Positions 8,163 through 16,487 of a stretch of DNA of 64,000 nt are shown one piece after another. Each line of letters opens with the position of its first letter. Position 1 is the first letter of the stretch. The DNA comes from Bacteroidaceae bacterium (lineage in GTDB: Bacteria > Bacteroidota > Bacteroidia > Bacteroidales > Bacteroidaceae). The stretch lies in NCBI GenBank assembly GCA_017651315.1, contig JAGCDE010000020.1:1-64000 (forward strand), read 5' to 3'. The notes below the pieces were generated by a model. It made no database searches and had not been told where the DNA came from. It saw only the letters and a list, made by a program, of their open reading frames with translations. A program made the position numbers and the translations under genes.

Positions 8163-8819
8163 ATGAAACTGACAGACAACAGGTGGCTGACTGGACGGGG
8201 ATTCGGGGTACATTCCCCCTGGGCGTATGACCTCATTGAGAATGTGATCAATGAACACCTCCCATACTATGCATACGAGGATCTCTACCCTTTTTGGGAA
8301 AAGGCTCCCCAGTACCTTCCACAGTATCCTCAGAGCCGTGACGAGCTGCTGTTCCGTCTGGTAAACAGATTTAACCCGAAGTTCATTCTTGAGGTGGGGA
8401 CAGGCGCCGGCGTGAGCACCGGTTATCTGGCATCGGTCTCCCGCAGTTCCAGGGTGGTTACGGTCGATGTCCCTCATCCCGCCGAAAAGGAGGTGCGCCG
8501 CAACCTGCGGAAAATCCCGAATATCGAATACATCTCGGCAGACATACTGAAGACCATAGACGGGATTATGGAGAGAGGTGACATTCCGCAGTTTGTCCAT
8601 ATAGCCCACACTGCGCTGTGGCGTGAGGCTACCGAAGCCATAATTCCATACGCTATTCCCGATATGGTGATAGTTGTTGAGGACCTTGGCAAGAAGCAGA
8701 AAAAGGAGTGGTGGAATGAGATTATAGAAAACGAGAGAACAGGGGTGACTTTCCAGATGAAAAAGGTAGGTCTGCTGTTCTTCGATTCCAGGATGACCAA
8801 ACAACACTATGTGTTATGA
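8163..8819 (+). CDS. Class I SAM-dependent methyltransferase-like protein
   Basis: This 218-residue cytoplasmic protein has a Rossmann-type nucleotide-binding motif, ILEVGTGAGVSTGYLA (residues about 77-92), and an acidic strand end, VVTVDVPHP. It lacks a signal peptide. The N-terminal FGVHSPWAYDLI motif recurs in Bacteroidota homologues of this methyltransferase-like group, from recall. No target can be named. Its stop overlaps the cobalamin adenosyltransferase start (ATGA), which implies translational coupling. Confidence 0.8.
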   Translation: MKLTDNRWLTGRGFGVHSPWAYDLIENVINEHLPYYAYEDLYPFWEKAPQYLPQYPQSRDELLFRLVNRFNPKFILEVGTGAGVSTGYLASVSRSSRVVTVDVPHPAEKEVRRNLRKIPNIEYISADILKTIDGIMERGDIPQFVHIAHTALWREATEAIIPYAIPDMVIVVEDLGKKQKKEWWNEIIENERTGVTFQMKKVGLLFFDSRMTKQHYVL

Positions 8820-9361
8820 GCAAGATATATACCCGTACCGGTGATAAGGGAACCACCAGCCTGGTGGGCGGCAAGCGTGTAAGCAAGACGGACCCGCGCC
8901 TGGATGCTTACGGCACTATTGACGAGCTCAACTCGTTCATCGGGCTCATGCTCTCAGTTATGGACGGAAAAGCTGAAAGCACCGGAAACATACGGTGGAT
9001 TCAGCAGAAACTGTTCAATATAGGGGGGTGCCTGGCCACCGATACCACATCGTTCCAGCTTCCTGACAGCTGTAGGATTCTGGCTGCTGATGTGGAGCGG
9101 ATTGAAAATATGATTGACGCGCTCACAGACGGAATTCCCGAACAGCGTTCATTCATCCTGCCTGGCGGAACGGAGGCTTCATCATACGCCCATGTCGCCC
9201 GCACCGTCTGCCGTCGTGCGGAACGTCTCATACTGGCGCTTCCGGATGAGGCAAAAGTGCCTTCAGAACTACTCATGTATATAAATCGGCTGTCTGATTA
9301 CCTGTTCGTTCTGGCACGCAGGATAAACTTTTTTGCGGGTGTGAGTGAAAATATATGGTAG
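8816..9361 (+). CDS. Cob(I)alamin adenosyltransferase, PduO type
   Basis: The enzyme transfers the 5'-deoxyadenosyl group of ATP to cob(I)alamin to make adenosylcobalamin. The 181-residue chain begins with the PduO-family ATP motif YTRTGDKGTTSLVGG, then DAYGTIDELNSFIG. The C-terminal half carries FILPGG and ARTVCRRAER, followed by YINRLSDYLFVLAR, all typical of the trimeric five-helix-bundle family. The start overlaps the preceding stop by four bases. A likely use is to supply coenzyme B12 to methylmalonyl-CoA mutase, which is inferred from known Bacteroidales metabolism. Confidence 0.95.
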   Translation: MSKIYTRTGDKGTTSLVGGKRVSKTDPRLDAYGTIDELNSFIGLMLSVMDGKAESTGNIRWIQQKLFNIGGCLATDTTSFQLPDSCRILAADVERIENMIDALTDGIPEQRSFILPGGTEASSYAHVARTVCRRAERLILALPDEAKVPSELLMYINRLSDYLFVLARRINFFAGVSENIW

Positions 9362-9386
9362 AACTTTAGGATTACATAATTTTTTA

Positions 9387-9394
9387 TACTTTTG
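9387..9394 (+). promoter_or_regulatory. Bacteroidota -7 element before the DUF2795 gene
   Basis: TACTTTTG fits TAnnTTTG and lies 37 bases before the ATG at 9432. The -33 region has only CTTTA, so the match is partial. Confidence 0.6.
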
Positions 9395-9431
9395 CACCCC
9401 GAATAAAGTAAACCTTAAAACACGAGCAGAT

Positions 9432-9653
9432 ATGTATTGGACATTGGAACTTGCATCCAAGCTTGAGGATGCACCCTGGCCCGCAACCAAGGATGAACTT
9501 ATTGATTATGCAGTCCGTTCAGGAGCACCTCTTGAGGTTATAGAGAATCTTCAGGAGATAGAGGATGAGGGTGATATCTATGAAAGCATAGAGGATATCT
9601 GGCCCGATTACCCCAGCAAGGAGGACTTTTTCTTTAACGAGGACGAGTACTGA
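9432..9653 (+). CDS. DUF2795 family small acidic protein
   Basis: This 73-residue protein has no signal peptide. Its core WPATKDELIDYAVRSGAP is followed by LEVIENLQEI, a short helical module matching DUF2795. The C-terminal third is strongly acidic and aromatic (EDIWPDYPSKEDFFF). The ATG at 9432 is preferred because it lies after its own -7 element and outside the adenosyltransferase gene. The function is unknown. Strong conservation in Bacteroidota suggests a housekeeping role. Confidence 0.85.
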   Translation: MYWTLELASKLEDAPWPATKDELIDYAVRSGAPLEVIENLQEIEDEGDIYESIEDIWPDYPSKEDFFFNEDEY

Positions 9654-9710
9654 GGACAAGGCGGGGAGGGTTTTGCTTTCGTAATCCCAACGGGTTTTTA
9701 TAATCATTCG

Positions 9711-9755
9711 GGGGCGTTTCCTGATGTGTAACTGATTACGCAAAGGAAACGCCCC
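9711..9755. terminator. Hairpin between convergent genes, possible terminator
   Basis: An 11-bp perfect stem (9711-9721 with 9745-9755, GGGGCGTTTCC/GGAAACGCCCC) closes a 23-base loop. It lies between the DUF2795 gene and the convergent dehydrogenase gene. No strong T-tract follows on either strand, so factor-independent termination is uncertain. Confidence 0.55.
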
Positions 9756-9776
9756 TTGATATGGTGTGTCCGCGAG

Positions 9777-10571
9777 TCAGAGTTTGTAGTACGAGGCCAG
9801 AATCCGTTCAAACAGTTCAGGCGGCAGGACTCTTTTCAATACCAGTGACATTTTCTGTACCGGAGCAGCGACTATGTATCGTGTTGCCGGATGGGGCTTC
9901 ATTACGATGCGTGACACCTTCCTGGCCAGCCGCCGGGGGTCAAGTCCGCTTTTCTCATCCCGTTCGATGGACTCCATGGATCTGGCGTAACCGGGATATA
10001 GTCGAACGACATCCTCATGATTCAGCTTTATCCTGTTTGAGGTGAATGCGGTGGCGAAATCCCCGGGGTTGACGGTGGTCACGCTTATGTTGAAGGGTTT
10101 CAGTTCTATCCGCAGGGACTCGCAGTAACCTTCAACGGCGAACTTGCTGGCGGAGTATGCCCCCTGGAAAGGTAGTCCCATAAGGCCTCCTATAGAGCTG
10201 ATGCAGATGATCTTGCCTTGTTTTCTGGCGCTCATTGACGGGAGAACATACCGGAGAAATCTCACTAATCCCATGAAATTCACCTCCATCTGTCTGTTCA
10301 CAAGTTCTGTGGGAAGGCATTGCAATGGACCGCCGATTCCCATGCCGGCATTGTTGATGAATACGTCTATCCTCCCTTCATTCTCAAGCATGGCCGATAC
10401 GGCTGCCTTGACGGATTCCTCATCGAGGACATCGGCCTTGAGGTATCTGACACCCGGAATCTCCCCGCTTTCCCGTCGGAAAGTTCCATAGACAGTGTGA
10501 CCCTCCCCCGACAGTCTCTCTGCCATAGCCCTTCCCAGGCCGGAGGTAACGCCTGTTATAAGAATTTTCAT
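9777..10571 (-). CDS. Short-chain dehydrogenase/reductase
   Basis: This 264-residue classical SDR oxidoreductase begins with the NAD(P)-binding motif TGVTSGLG, then has NNAGMG, the catalytic Ser in ISSIGG and the catalytic pair YSASK. The C-terminus is hydrophobic and basic (VQKMSLVLKRVLPPELFERIL), as in SDRs acting on lipid-like substrates. The substrate is not predictable. It is the last gene of the five-gene leftward operon, starting 5 bases after the lipoprotein stop. Longer in-frame starts inside the lipoprotein gene are rejected because MKILITG directly opens the Rossmann fold. Confidence 0.92.
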   Translation of the reverse strand: MKILITGVTSGLGRAMAERLSGEGHTVYGTFRRESGEIPGVRYLKADVLDEESVKAAVSAMLENEGRIDVFINNAGMGIGGPLQCLPTELVNRQMEVNFMGLVRFLRYVLPSMSARKQGKIICISSIGGLMGLPFQGAYSASKFAVEGYCESLRIELKPFNISVTTVNPGDFATAFTSNRIKLNHEDVVRLYPGYARSMESIERDEKSGLDPRRLARKVSRIVMKPHPATRYIVAAPVQKMSLVLKRVLPPELFERILASYYKL

Positions 10572-10576
10572 TGCTG

Positions 10577-11098
10577 TCAGTTTGAAACGGTTATGGAGTT
10601 GCCTGAAACCTTTACAGGGTAGCGGTATAGTGTCCTGACTTTGCTTGAGGTGGTCTCCACCGGGTATCCGCCGTTGTCCAGGCTCCAGATATTGCCGCAT
10701 CTGGTGCATTTGGCACCGCCTGACAGGTCAACTTTCAGGCGGTATTGCTGCCGGTCACATTCGGGACATGCAAGGTCGAACGCGTAGAGAGATGAGGCAT
10801 CCGGTTCAAAAAGCGGGTTTCCGATGATGAGTCCGCCGAGTCCCAATGTGAATGAGGAAGACTCCTTCTGGGTGAGGGGACGTATGATTTCATTTCCGTC
10901 GGGATCGGTTACGGAAAGGTTGCCGTCAGGGAGCATCCTGACAGAGAGGAACCGTCCCGGAGTGGATAGCTGGTTGAAAGGGGCGATGTCGGTGCGGCAT
11001 GTGAACCGTACCCGGTATTTGACCGACATGGTGCTGTAGCTGTTTTCACAACCTGCCGTCAGCAGCAGTGCAAGTACCGGGAACAGAACCTTTTTCAT
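10577..11098 (-). CDS. Lipoprotein with a CPEC/CTRC zinc-ribbon-like motif
   Basis: This 173-residue protein has a lipoprotein signal (MKKVLFPVLALLLTAGC). The middle is beta-rich. The C-terminal part has two CxxC pairs, CPEC (about residue 110) and CTRC (about residue 131), in a short segment ending GNIWSLDNGG. That layout resembles a rubredoxin-like or Rieske-like metal knuckle without the Rieske His residues. I do not recognise a function. It is 6 bases from argH upstream and 5 bases from the dehydrogenase gene downstream. Confidence 0.78.
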   Translation of the reverse strand: MKKVLFPVLALLLTAGCENSYSTMSVKYRVRFTCRTDIAPFNQLSTPGRFLSVRMLPDGNLSVTDPDGNEIIRPLTQKESSSFTLGLGGLIIGNPLFEPDASSLYAFDLACPECDRQQYRLKVDLSGGAKCTRCGNIWSLDNGGYPVETTSSKVRTLYRYPVKVSGNSITVSN

Positions 11099-11103
11099 GT
11101 CTG

Positions 11104-12441
11104 TCAGCGTGAGATGAGCCGTGACACTGCGGCATCGGCCATTTCAAAATTGAACTCTGAGATGAGTTTCTCCATAAGTCCTGTTATACGGTCGTTGCAG
11201 AGGTTTCCCATACTGCCTTCATGTGTGTGATGCAGGTTACGGTCAGCCTTGAACGTGCCGTTCTCGATGGCAGCTCCCACCTGACGGTAGGCCTCGCGGA
11301 AGGGGACTCCTTCAAGTACAAGCCGGTTAACCTCCTCCACGCTGAAAATGGCATCGTATGCGGGATCGGAAAGGATGTCCTCACGGACCTTGATGTGCTC
11401 CAGCATATATGCGGTCATGGTGATGCAGTCTTCCAGCATTCCGAACGATGGAAGGAAGAGCTCCTTGACCATCTGCATGTCGCGGAAATAACCGCTCGGC
11501 AGATTGTTGGTCATGAGGGTTATCTGCTGTGGTATGGACTGTATCAGGTTGCATTTGGCGCGGGTGAGTTCAAACACGTCAGGATTTTTCTTGTGAGGCA
11601 TGATGCTGGAACCTGTAGTGCAGTCATCCGGAAGCTTGATAAAACCGAAGTTCTGGCTGTTGTACATACATGCATCGTAGGCGAGACGGCTGATGGTGGC
11701 GGCTACCGATGCCAGTGCGTATGCCACATTGCGTTCCATCTTGCCGCGAGTCATCTGGGCATAGACCACATTGTAATCCATAGACTCGAATCCCAGGAGG
11801 TCAGTTGTCATCTGCCTGTCAAGAGGGAACGATGAGCCGTAACCGGCTGCCGAACCGAGCGGATTGCGGTTGACCATCCGGTATGCCGCCTGGATCTGGA
11901 GCATGTCATCGGCAAGCGCTTCGGCATAGGCTCCGAACCAGAGCCCGAAGGATGAAGGCATGGCGATCTGCAGATGTGTATATCCGGGAAGAAGAACCTC
12001 CTTGAATCTCTCGCTCTGCCTGATCAGAATGTCAAAAAGGCTTTTGACGGAGTTTACCAGCGAATGGAGCCTGTCGCGTGTGAACAGCTTGAGGTCCACC
12101 AACACCTGGTCATTGCGGGAGCGCCCGCTGTGTATTTTCTTACCCACATCGCCGAACCTTCTGGTGAGAATGAGCTCCACCTCGGAATGGACATCCTCCA
12201 CTCCCTCCTCAATGGTGAATTCTCCTTTTCCAATAATATCCAGGATATCCTTGAGTCCATCGGACAGGAGCTTGAGCTCGTCGGCTCCGAGGAGTCCGAC
12301 GGATTGAAGCATGGTGATGTGGGCCAGTGACCCGATGACATCGGATTCGGCAAGCATCATGTCCATTTCGCGGTCGCGCCCGACAGTGTAGCGCTGTATC
12401 AGTTCGTTGACGGGTTTCCCCTTGTCCCAAATAGGTTTCAT
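11104..12441 (-). CDS. argH: Argininosuccinate lyase
   Basis: The enzyme cleaves argininosuccinate to arginine and fumarate, the last step of arginine synthesis. At 445 residues it is near the usual 440-470. It has RSRNDQV near residue 110, PGYTHLQ with the catalytic-base region His, and the family signature GSSIMPHKKNPD. The gene sits in an operon with pyrE rather than with other arg genes; carbamoyl phosphate links arginine and pyrimidine synthesis, which may explain the pairing. Confidence 0.97.
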   Translation of the reverse strand: MKPIWDKGKPVNELIQRYTVGRDREMDMMLAESDVIGSLAHITMLQSVGLLGADELKLLSDGLKDILDIIGKGEFTIEEGVEDVHSEVELILTRRFGDVGKKIHSGRSRNDQVLVDLKLFTRDRLHSLVNSVKSLFDILIRQSERFKEVLLPGYTHLQIAMPSSFGLWFGAYAEALADDMLQIQAAYRMVNRNPLGSAAGYGSSFPLDRQMTTDLLGFESMDYNVVYAQMTRGKMERNVAYALASVAATISRLAYDACMYNSQNFGFIKLPDDCTTGSSIMPHKKNPDVFELTRAKCNLIQSIPQQITLMTNNLPSGYFRDMQMVKELFLPSFGMLEDCITMTAYMLEHIKVREDILSDPAYDAIFSVEEVNRLVLEGVPFREAYRQVGAAIENGTFKADRNLHHTHEGSMGNLCNDRITGLMEKLISEFNFEMADAAVSRLISR

Positions 12442-12453
12442 AGCTATATGTGT

Positions 12454-12879
12454 TCAATAAGGTATCATGGCAAGCATTTCGGCAAGCCTCTCGACCGCCT
12501 GGGTCATAGGCTTCTCAACCATCTTGGCCATAAAAATGTTAAGGTCGGCATCCAGGGTTATACGGATCTTGCAGGAATCCGGACCTGTTGACACAATCTG
12601 TATCCAGGCCGTCATGCGTATAGGTGACTTCAGGGTCTCCATCTTGACACATTTGAAAGGCTCGCGCGAGACTATTCCCAGGGAGATGGTGCCGACGGGC
12701 GATATCTCGCACTCAGCAGTGTCCTTGGTACATCTCAGATTCTTTATGGATATATTCAATCCACCCTGTGAAGGGAGACCGTCCGCAACAGCCTGAAGGT
12801 TGTTCAGATCGGAAACCTTTGCATATACCTGCTCCTGAGGATAAGGTATGCTCCTGACTTGGCTTTCAATCCTTTTCAT
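12454..12879 (-). CDS. SRPBCC (START-like) domain protein
   Basis: This 141-residue cytoplasmic protein has the pattern of the SRPBCC/polyketide-cyclase fold: an N-terminal strand and helix (IPYPQEQVYAKVSDLNNL), a run of antiparallel strands, and a long C-terminal helix (AVERLAEMLAMI). Such folds bind hydrophobic ligands. The ligand is unknown. The ATG at 12877-12879 starts one base after the pyrE stop, so the two are coupled. argH begins 12 bases after its end. Confidence 0.82.
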   Translation of the reverse strand: MKRIESQVRSIPYPQEQVYAKVSDLNNLQAVADGLPSQGGLNISIKNLRCTKDTAECEISPVGTISLGIVSREPFKCVKMETLKSPIRMTAWIQIVSTGPDSCKIRITLDADLNIFMAKMVEKPMTQAVERLAEMLAMIPY

Positions 12880-12880
12880 T

Positions 12881-13513
12881 TCACTTTCCCCATTCTGACG
12901 GATTCTCACGCCATTTCCTGAGTGCCGGTAATTGCTCTTCCCTGATATATCCGGATTCCAGGGCCGTCTCAAGCATTGAATTGTAGTCTGTCAGGGTCAC
13001 AAGCCGGACGCCGGCATCTTCAAAAGCCTTTTCGGCAACATCGAAACCGTATGTGAACGATGCCACCATACCTGTCACTATGCTGCCGGCGTCCCGCAGT
13101 GCCTGTACGGCTTTCAGACTGCTCCCTCCGGTAGAGATGAGATCCTCCACAACCATGACGCGGCTTCCTTTTTCCAGGAAACCCTCTATCAGGTTTGCAA
13201 GTCCGTGGTCTTTGGGAGCAGACCTCACGTATATGAACGGCTTCCCTAATCTGTCAGCTACAAGAGCGCCTTGCGCTATTGCGCCCGTTGCCACACCGGC
13301 AATCACGTCGTATTCCTGGAAATTGTCCCCGATTGCAGAACAGAGCGCTTCCTTGACCAGACCTCTCACTTCAGGGAAGGAGAGCGCCTTGCGGTTGTCA
13401 CAATAGAAGGGGGACAGCCATCCCGATGCCCAGGTGAAAGGTTGGTCGGGCCGGACCTTGACGGCGCCGATTCTCAAAAGTTCGCGTGCGACTTCTCTTT
13501 TTGTAATGTCCAT
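12881..13513 (-). CDS. pyrE: Orotate phosphoribosyltransferase
   Basis: The enzyme makes OMP from orotate and PRPP in pyrimidine synthesis. It has 210 residues, the usual size. It contains the PRPP-binding motif VMVVEDLISTGGSSL (residues about 118-132), the N-terminal FTWASGWLSPFYCDNR substrate loop and the flexible loop KDHG. It is the first gene of the operon. The ATG at 13511-13513 opens a normal N-terminus; an upstream in-frame start would run into the promoter region. Confidence 0.97.
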   Translation of the reverse strand: MDITKREVARELLRIGAVKVRPDQPFTWASGWLSPFYCDNRKALSFPEVRGLVKEALCSAIGDNFQEYDVIAGVATGAIAQGALVADRLGKPFIYVRSAPKDHGLANLIEGFLEKGSRVMVVEDLISTGGSSLKAVQALRDAGSIVTGMVASFTYGFDVAEKAFEDAGVRLVTLTDYNSMLETALESGYIREEQLPALRKWRENPSEWGK

Positions 13514-13613
13514 ATCGGTATATGTTTGCCGCGAAGTTACGAAAATATGGCGCACATAACTACTATTTAATATAAAACAACAATATTACACACGCTCGGA
13601 ATGAAATTGTTGC

Positions 13614-13621
13614 TATTTTTG
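13614..13621 (+). promoter_or_regulatory. Bacteroidota -7 element before the DUF6242 gene
   Basis: TATTTTTG fits TAnnTTTG and lies 32 bases upstream of the ATG at 13654. No clear TTTG is found at -33. The intergenic region 13514-13653 also serves the divergent pyrE operon. Confidence 0.6.
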
Positions 13622-13653
13622 CACGGATTATCGCGAGAATAGCCGTTTTGAAG

Positions 13654-15009
13654 ATGAAAAGAAGAATATATCTGTTGTTGCCGGTGCTTCTGGCCTTCAC
13701 CGTATCCTGTTTTGAAGACGCAAAGGTCGGGACATCCCCTTATGCTGCCATCACTTCATTCACGCTCGGTTATTATAATGTCGTTAAAAACGATGTGAGC
13801 TATCAGCGCCGGGACACAGTCATAGAAGTCCGGGAAAGCGGTACGATGTATCCCATGACAATAGACCAGGTGGGTAACCGGATTTACAACAGGGACTCCC
13901 TCGCACATGGTTCAATCCTCAATTCCGTCACCTGTACGATAGGTTCCTATGGAAATGTCTTTTTTATGTATGATGACGTTAAGGACAGTCTCCTCCTGAA
14001 GTGGAGCAAGGATGTCACGATTGATTTCACGCGCCCCCTCAAGTTCTTTGCCGTTTCAACCGATGAGTCGTATTTCAGGGAATATTCTTTCAGCCTGAAC
14101 GTTCATAAGGTAAATCCGGATTCCGTGAGCTGGCGCTGTACTTCCAATTCCGGAGTGGCCGGATTCAATCAGAAATCGGCGGTTTGCCGTGATGATGTCA
14201 TATTTGATTTCTGTACAGGTTCCGGAAACAGGCCTTTTGTGACTTGGCGCGATGTCAGAGGTGGTTCCTGGAGTGTACCTGTCGCGCTTGAGGGCTTGGT
14301 TCCGGATGAGTGGAGCTGCTCGGTTACACTTTTCCGGGGAATGTTTTATACGGTTTGCGGAAATAGGCTTTTCAGTTCTGCCGACGGTGTCACATGGACA
14401 CCCACCGGTGCAGCTCTTTCCGGATTGTACGCCGCAATGACAGAGACAGGGGAGATGTGGGCGGTTGATACGGAGGGTATGCTGGTAAGTTCAACCGATA
14501 TGTCATCATGGAGGAAGGAACAGGAAGTCCCGTCAGGTTTTCCGGACTGTTCCGCTTACCTTTTCTGCGATACTCTGGCTACCAATTCCAATATCCTGCG
14601 GTATGTGCTTGCCGGCCAGGTGCCGGAAGGTGGATCTTTACAGTCTTCCGTCTGGACGAGGCTCTCTGGGGACATGACGTGGACAAGGCAGGCTGACGCA
14701 TTGAAAGGATCCCTTGAGCTGCCGGTTCTCGAGAATCTCTCGGTTATAAGCTACGACGGTTCGCTGTTTGCTTTCGGGACACCTTTAGAAATGTTCTGGC
14801 AGTCAATGGACCACGGTCTGACATGGAGGAAGTGTGACCGGTATTCGGATTATTACACCACGTACAACAATTTCATGCAGTTCCCTGAGGAGCTTAAAGG
14901 GTACACGGCTTCGGTTGCCTTTACTACGGACAGTTATGGCGGGATATGGATCATGACCGGTGAAGGTCTGGTCTGGAGAGGGGCCATCAACAGACTAAAC
15001 GGACTTTGA
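13654..15009 (+). CDS. DUF6242-like secreted lipoprotein with beta-propeller-like repeats
   Basis: This 451-residue protein has a lipoprotein signal ending in LLAFTVSC. The N-terminal region (about residues 20-155) is Ig-like and beta-rich. The rest contains repeated strands with Trp and a D-G-x-T-W pattern (SSADGVTWTPTG, SMDHGLTWRKC), the pattern of sialidase/Asp-box-type propeller blades. Family assignment to DUF6242 is from recall. It lies 3 bases before the DUF6089 gene and starts the bamA gene cluster. It may be an envelope structural or binding protein. No catalytic residues were identified. Confidence 0.75.
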   Translation: MKRRIYLLLPVLLAFTVSCFEDAKVGTSPYAAITSFTLGYYNVVKNDVSYQRRDTVIEVRESGTMYPMTIDQVGNRIYNRDSLAHGSILNSVTCTIGSYGNVFFMYDDVKDSLLLKWSKDVTIDFTRPLKFFAVSTDESYFREYSFSLNVHKVNPDSVSWRCTSNSGVAGFNQKSAVCRDDVIFDFCTGSGNRPFVTWRDVRGGSWSVPVALEGLVPDEWSCSVTLFRGMFYTVCGNRLFSSADGVTWTPTGAALSGLYAAMTETGEMWAVDTEGMLVSSTDMSSWRKEQEVPSGFPDCSAYLFCDTLATNSNILRYVLAGQVPEGGSLQSSVWTRLSGDMTWTRQADALKGSLELPVLENLSVISYDGSLFAFGTPLEMFWQSMDHGLTWRKCDRYSDYYTTYNNFMQFPEELKGYTASVAFTTDSYGGIWIMTGEGLVWRGAINRLNGL

Positions 15010-15012
15010 AAT

Positions 15013-15705
15013 ATGTTCCACATGGCAAGACATACTCTTACATTGTTATTCCTGCTCCTGTGCTGCCGTTTGGCTGGACAGGACGAAGGTTATCTGATGG
15101 AGTTTGGTCTTGGTGGCGGTGCCTCGTTCTATCTGGGCGATGCTAATACACGTCTGTACAGGAACACCAACGGTATGGCCTCCCTCATGGCAAGATATAA
15201 TGTGAACAGGCGTTTCTCGCTGAAAGCCGGTTTTTCCGCTGCGGGAATCTCCGGTGACTCGTCCGGTTCCTTCGGGGTGTTGCCGGAAGAGAGGGTTTCT
15301 TTCAGCCGGACACTCTACGAGACCGGGATACAGGCGGAATGGGGATTCTGCGGTTACAGCATGACCCCTTGGGAGGGTTGTCACAGGATTGCCCCATACG
15401 GAATTGCCGGTTTGGGTCTGGTGTTTGCACCCAAGCCCGCTTCCGATGAATTCGCTCTGTGCATACCGTTGGGAATGGGAGTAAGATACAAGCTTTCGGA
15501 GAGAGTCAATGTAGGAGCCGAGTGGACTATGCGGTTCAGTTCTTCGGACAGGCTTGATGTCGCCTCTCCGGAGGGGTCTGTACTGAATGATCCCTTTCTG
15601 ATAAGCGGCAAGGGAATGAAGAACAAGGACAGCTACAGTTTCACCATGCTGTTCATAACGTTTGACATGTTCAGACGGCCATGCGATTGCAACGGGATTA
15701 AATGA
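15013..15705 (+). CDS. DUF6089-like outer-membrane beta-barrel protein
   Basis: This 230-residue protein has a signal peptide ending near LAGQ. Alternating hydrophobic strands begin with YLMEFGLGGGASFYLGDAN and continue through RFSLKAGFSAAGI, IAPYGIAGLGLVF and VNVGAEWTMRF, ending FTMLFITFDMFRR; this is an eight-stranded OmpA-like barrel pattern. Homologues of this type typically precede uppS and bamA in Bacteroidota. A start at 15022 is also possible. The role is unknown. Confidence 0.8.
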   Translation: MFHMARHTLTLLFLLLCCRLAGQDEGYLMEFGLGGGASFYLGDANTRLYRNTNGMASLMARYNVNRRFSLKAGFSAAGISGDSSGSFGVLPEERVSFSRTLYETGIQAEWGFCGYSMTPWEGCHRIAPYGIAGLGLVFAPKPASDEFALCIPLGMGVRYKLSERVNVGAEWTMRFSSSDRLDVASPEGSVLNDPFLISGKGMKNKDSYSFTMLFITFDMFRRPCDCNGIK

Positions 15706-15733
15706 ATCATTTGAACAAAAAACAAGGAATAAT

Positions 15734-16480
15734 ATGACATATCAGGAGCGGTTGGATAAAGACAGGATGCCCAGTCATGTGGCGATAATAATGGACGGGA
15801 ACGGACGTTGGGCCAAGGCCCGTGGCCTGGAACGGTCCGCAGGGCATGCCAAGGGTGTCGAGGTAGTAAAGAAATTAATGGAAGACAGCGCCACCCTCGG
15901 AATAAGTTACGTGACTCTTTATACATTCTCGACGGAAAACTGGAACCGTCCGATAGATGAGGTGAACACGTTGATGCAGTTGCTCTATGATAATATAGAT
16001 GAGGAGTTGTTCATTCGCAACCAGGCCCGTTTACATGTCATAGGCGACATGGAAAGGATCCCACCGTTTGTTATGGACAAAATGAACCGGTGCATTGAGC
16101 GTACCAGGCATTTTGACCGTCTGCATGTGATTGTGGCTCTGAGCTATTCGTCCAGATGGGAGATAACCGAGGCTGTCAGAAAGATATCCCTGAAGGTGGC
16201 CTCCGGTGAACTGAAGGCCGATGAGATAAGCGAGAATACTGTATCCGAGGCTCTGACAACAGATTTCGTACCCGATCCGGAGTTGCTCATCAGAACCGGC
16301 GGTGAGATACGTCTGAGCAATTTCCTGCTATGGCAGTCCGCTTATACGGAATTGTATTTCTGCGATACATACTGGCCTGATTTTAATATGGAGGAACTGT
16401 GCAAGGCTATATATTATTATCAGCATCGCGAGCGCCGTTTCGGCCTTACAGGGGATCAGGTGGAGGAGTCAATTAACTAA
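15734..16480 (+). CDS. uppS: Isoprenyl (undecaprenyl) diphosphate synthase
   Basis: This cis-prenyltransferase makes the C55 lipid carrier for peptidoglycan and LPS O-antigen. It has 248 residues with the signature HVAIIMDGNGRWAK (the essential Asp is in MDGNGRW), YTFSTENWNRP and, near the C-terminus, PELLIRTGGEIRLSNFLLWQ. The ATG at 15734 precedes the first conserved helix. It lies between the DUF6089 gene and bamA in the envelope gene cluster. Confidence 0.97.
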   Translation: MTYQERLDKDRMPSHVAIIMDGNGRWAKARGLERSAGHAKGVEVVKKLMEDSATLGISYVTLYTFSTENWNRPIDEVNTLMQLLYDNIDEELFIRNQARLHVIGDMERIPPFVMDKMNRCIERTRHFDRLHVIVALSYSSRWEITEAVRKISLKVASGELKADEISENTVSEALTTDFVPDPELLIRTGGEIRLSNFLLWQSAYTELYFCDTYWPDFNMEELCKAIYYYQHRERRFGLTGDQVEESIN

Positions 16481-16487
16481 TGATGAG

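Noticed and set aside
9345..9431. Longer N-terminus for the DUF2795 protein
   Set aside because: It would overlap the adenosyltransferase gene and include the -7 promoter element; the conserved family start is at the ATG at 9432.
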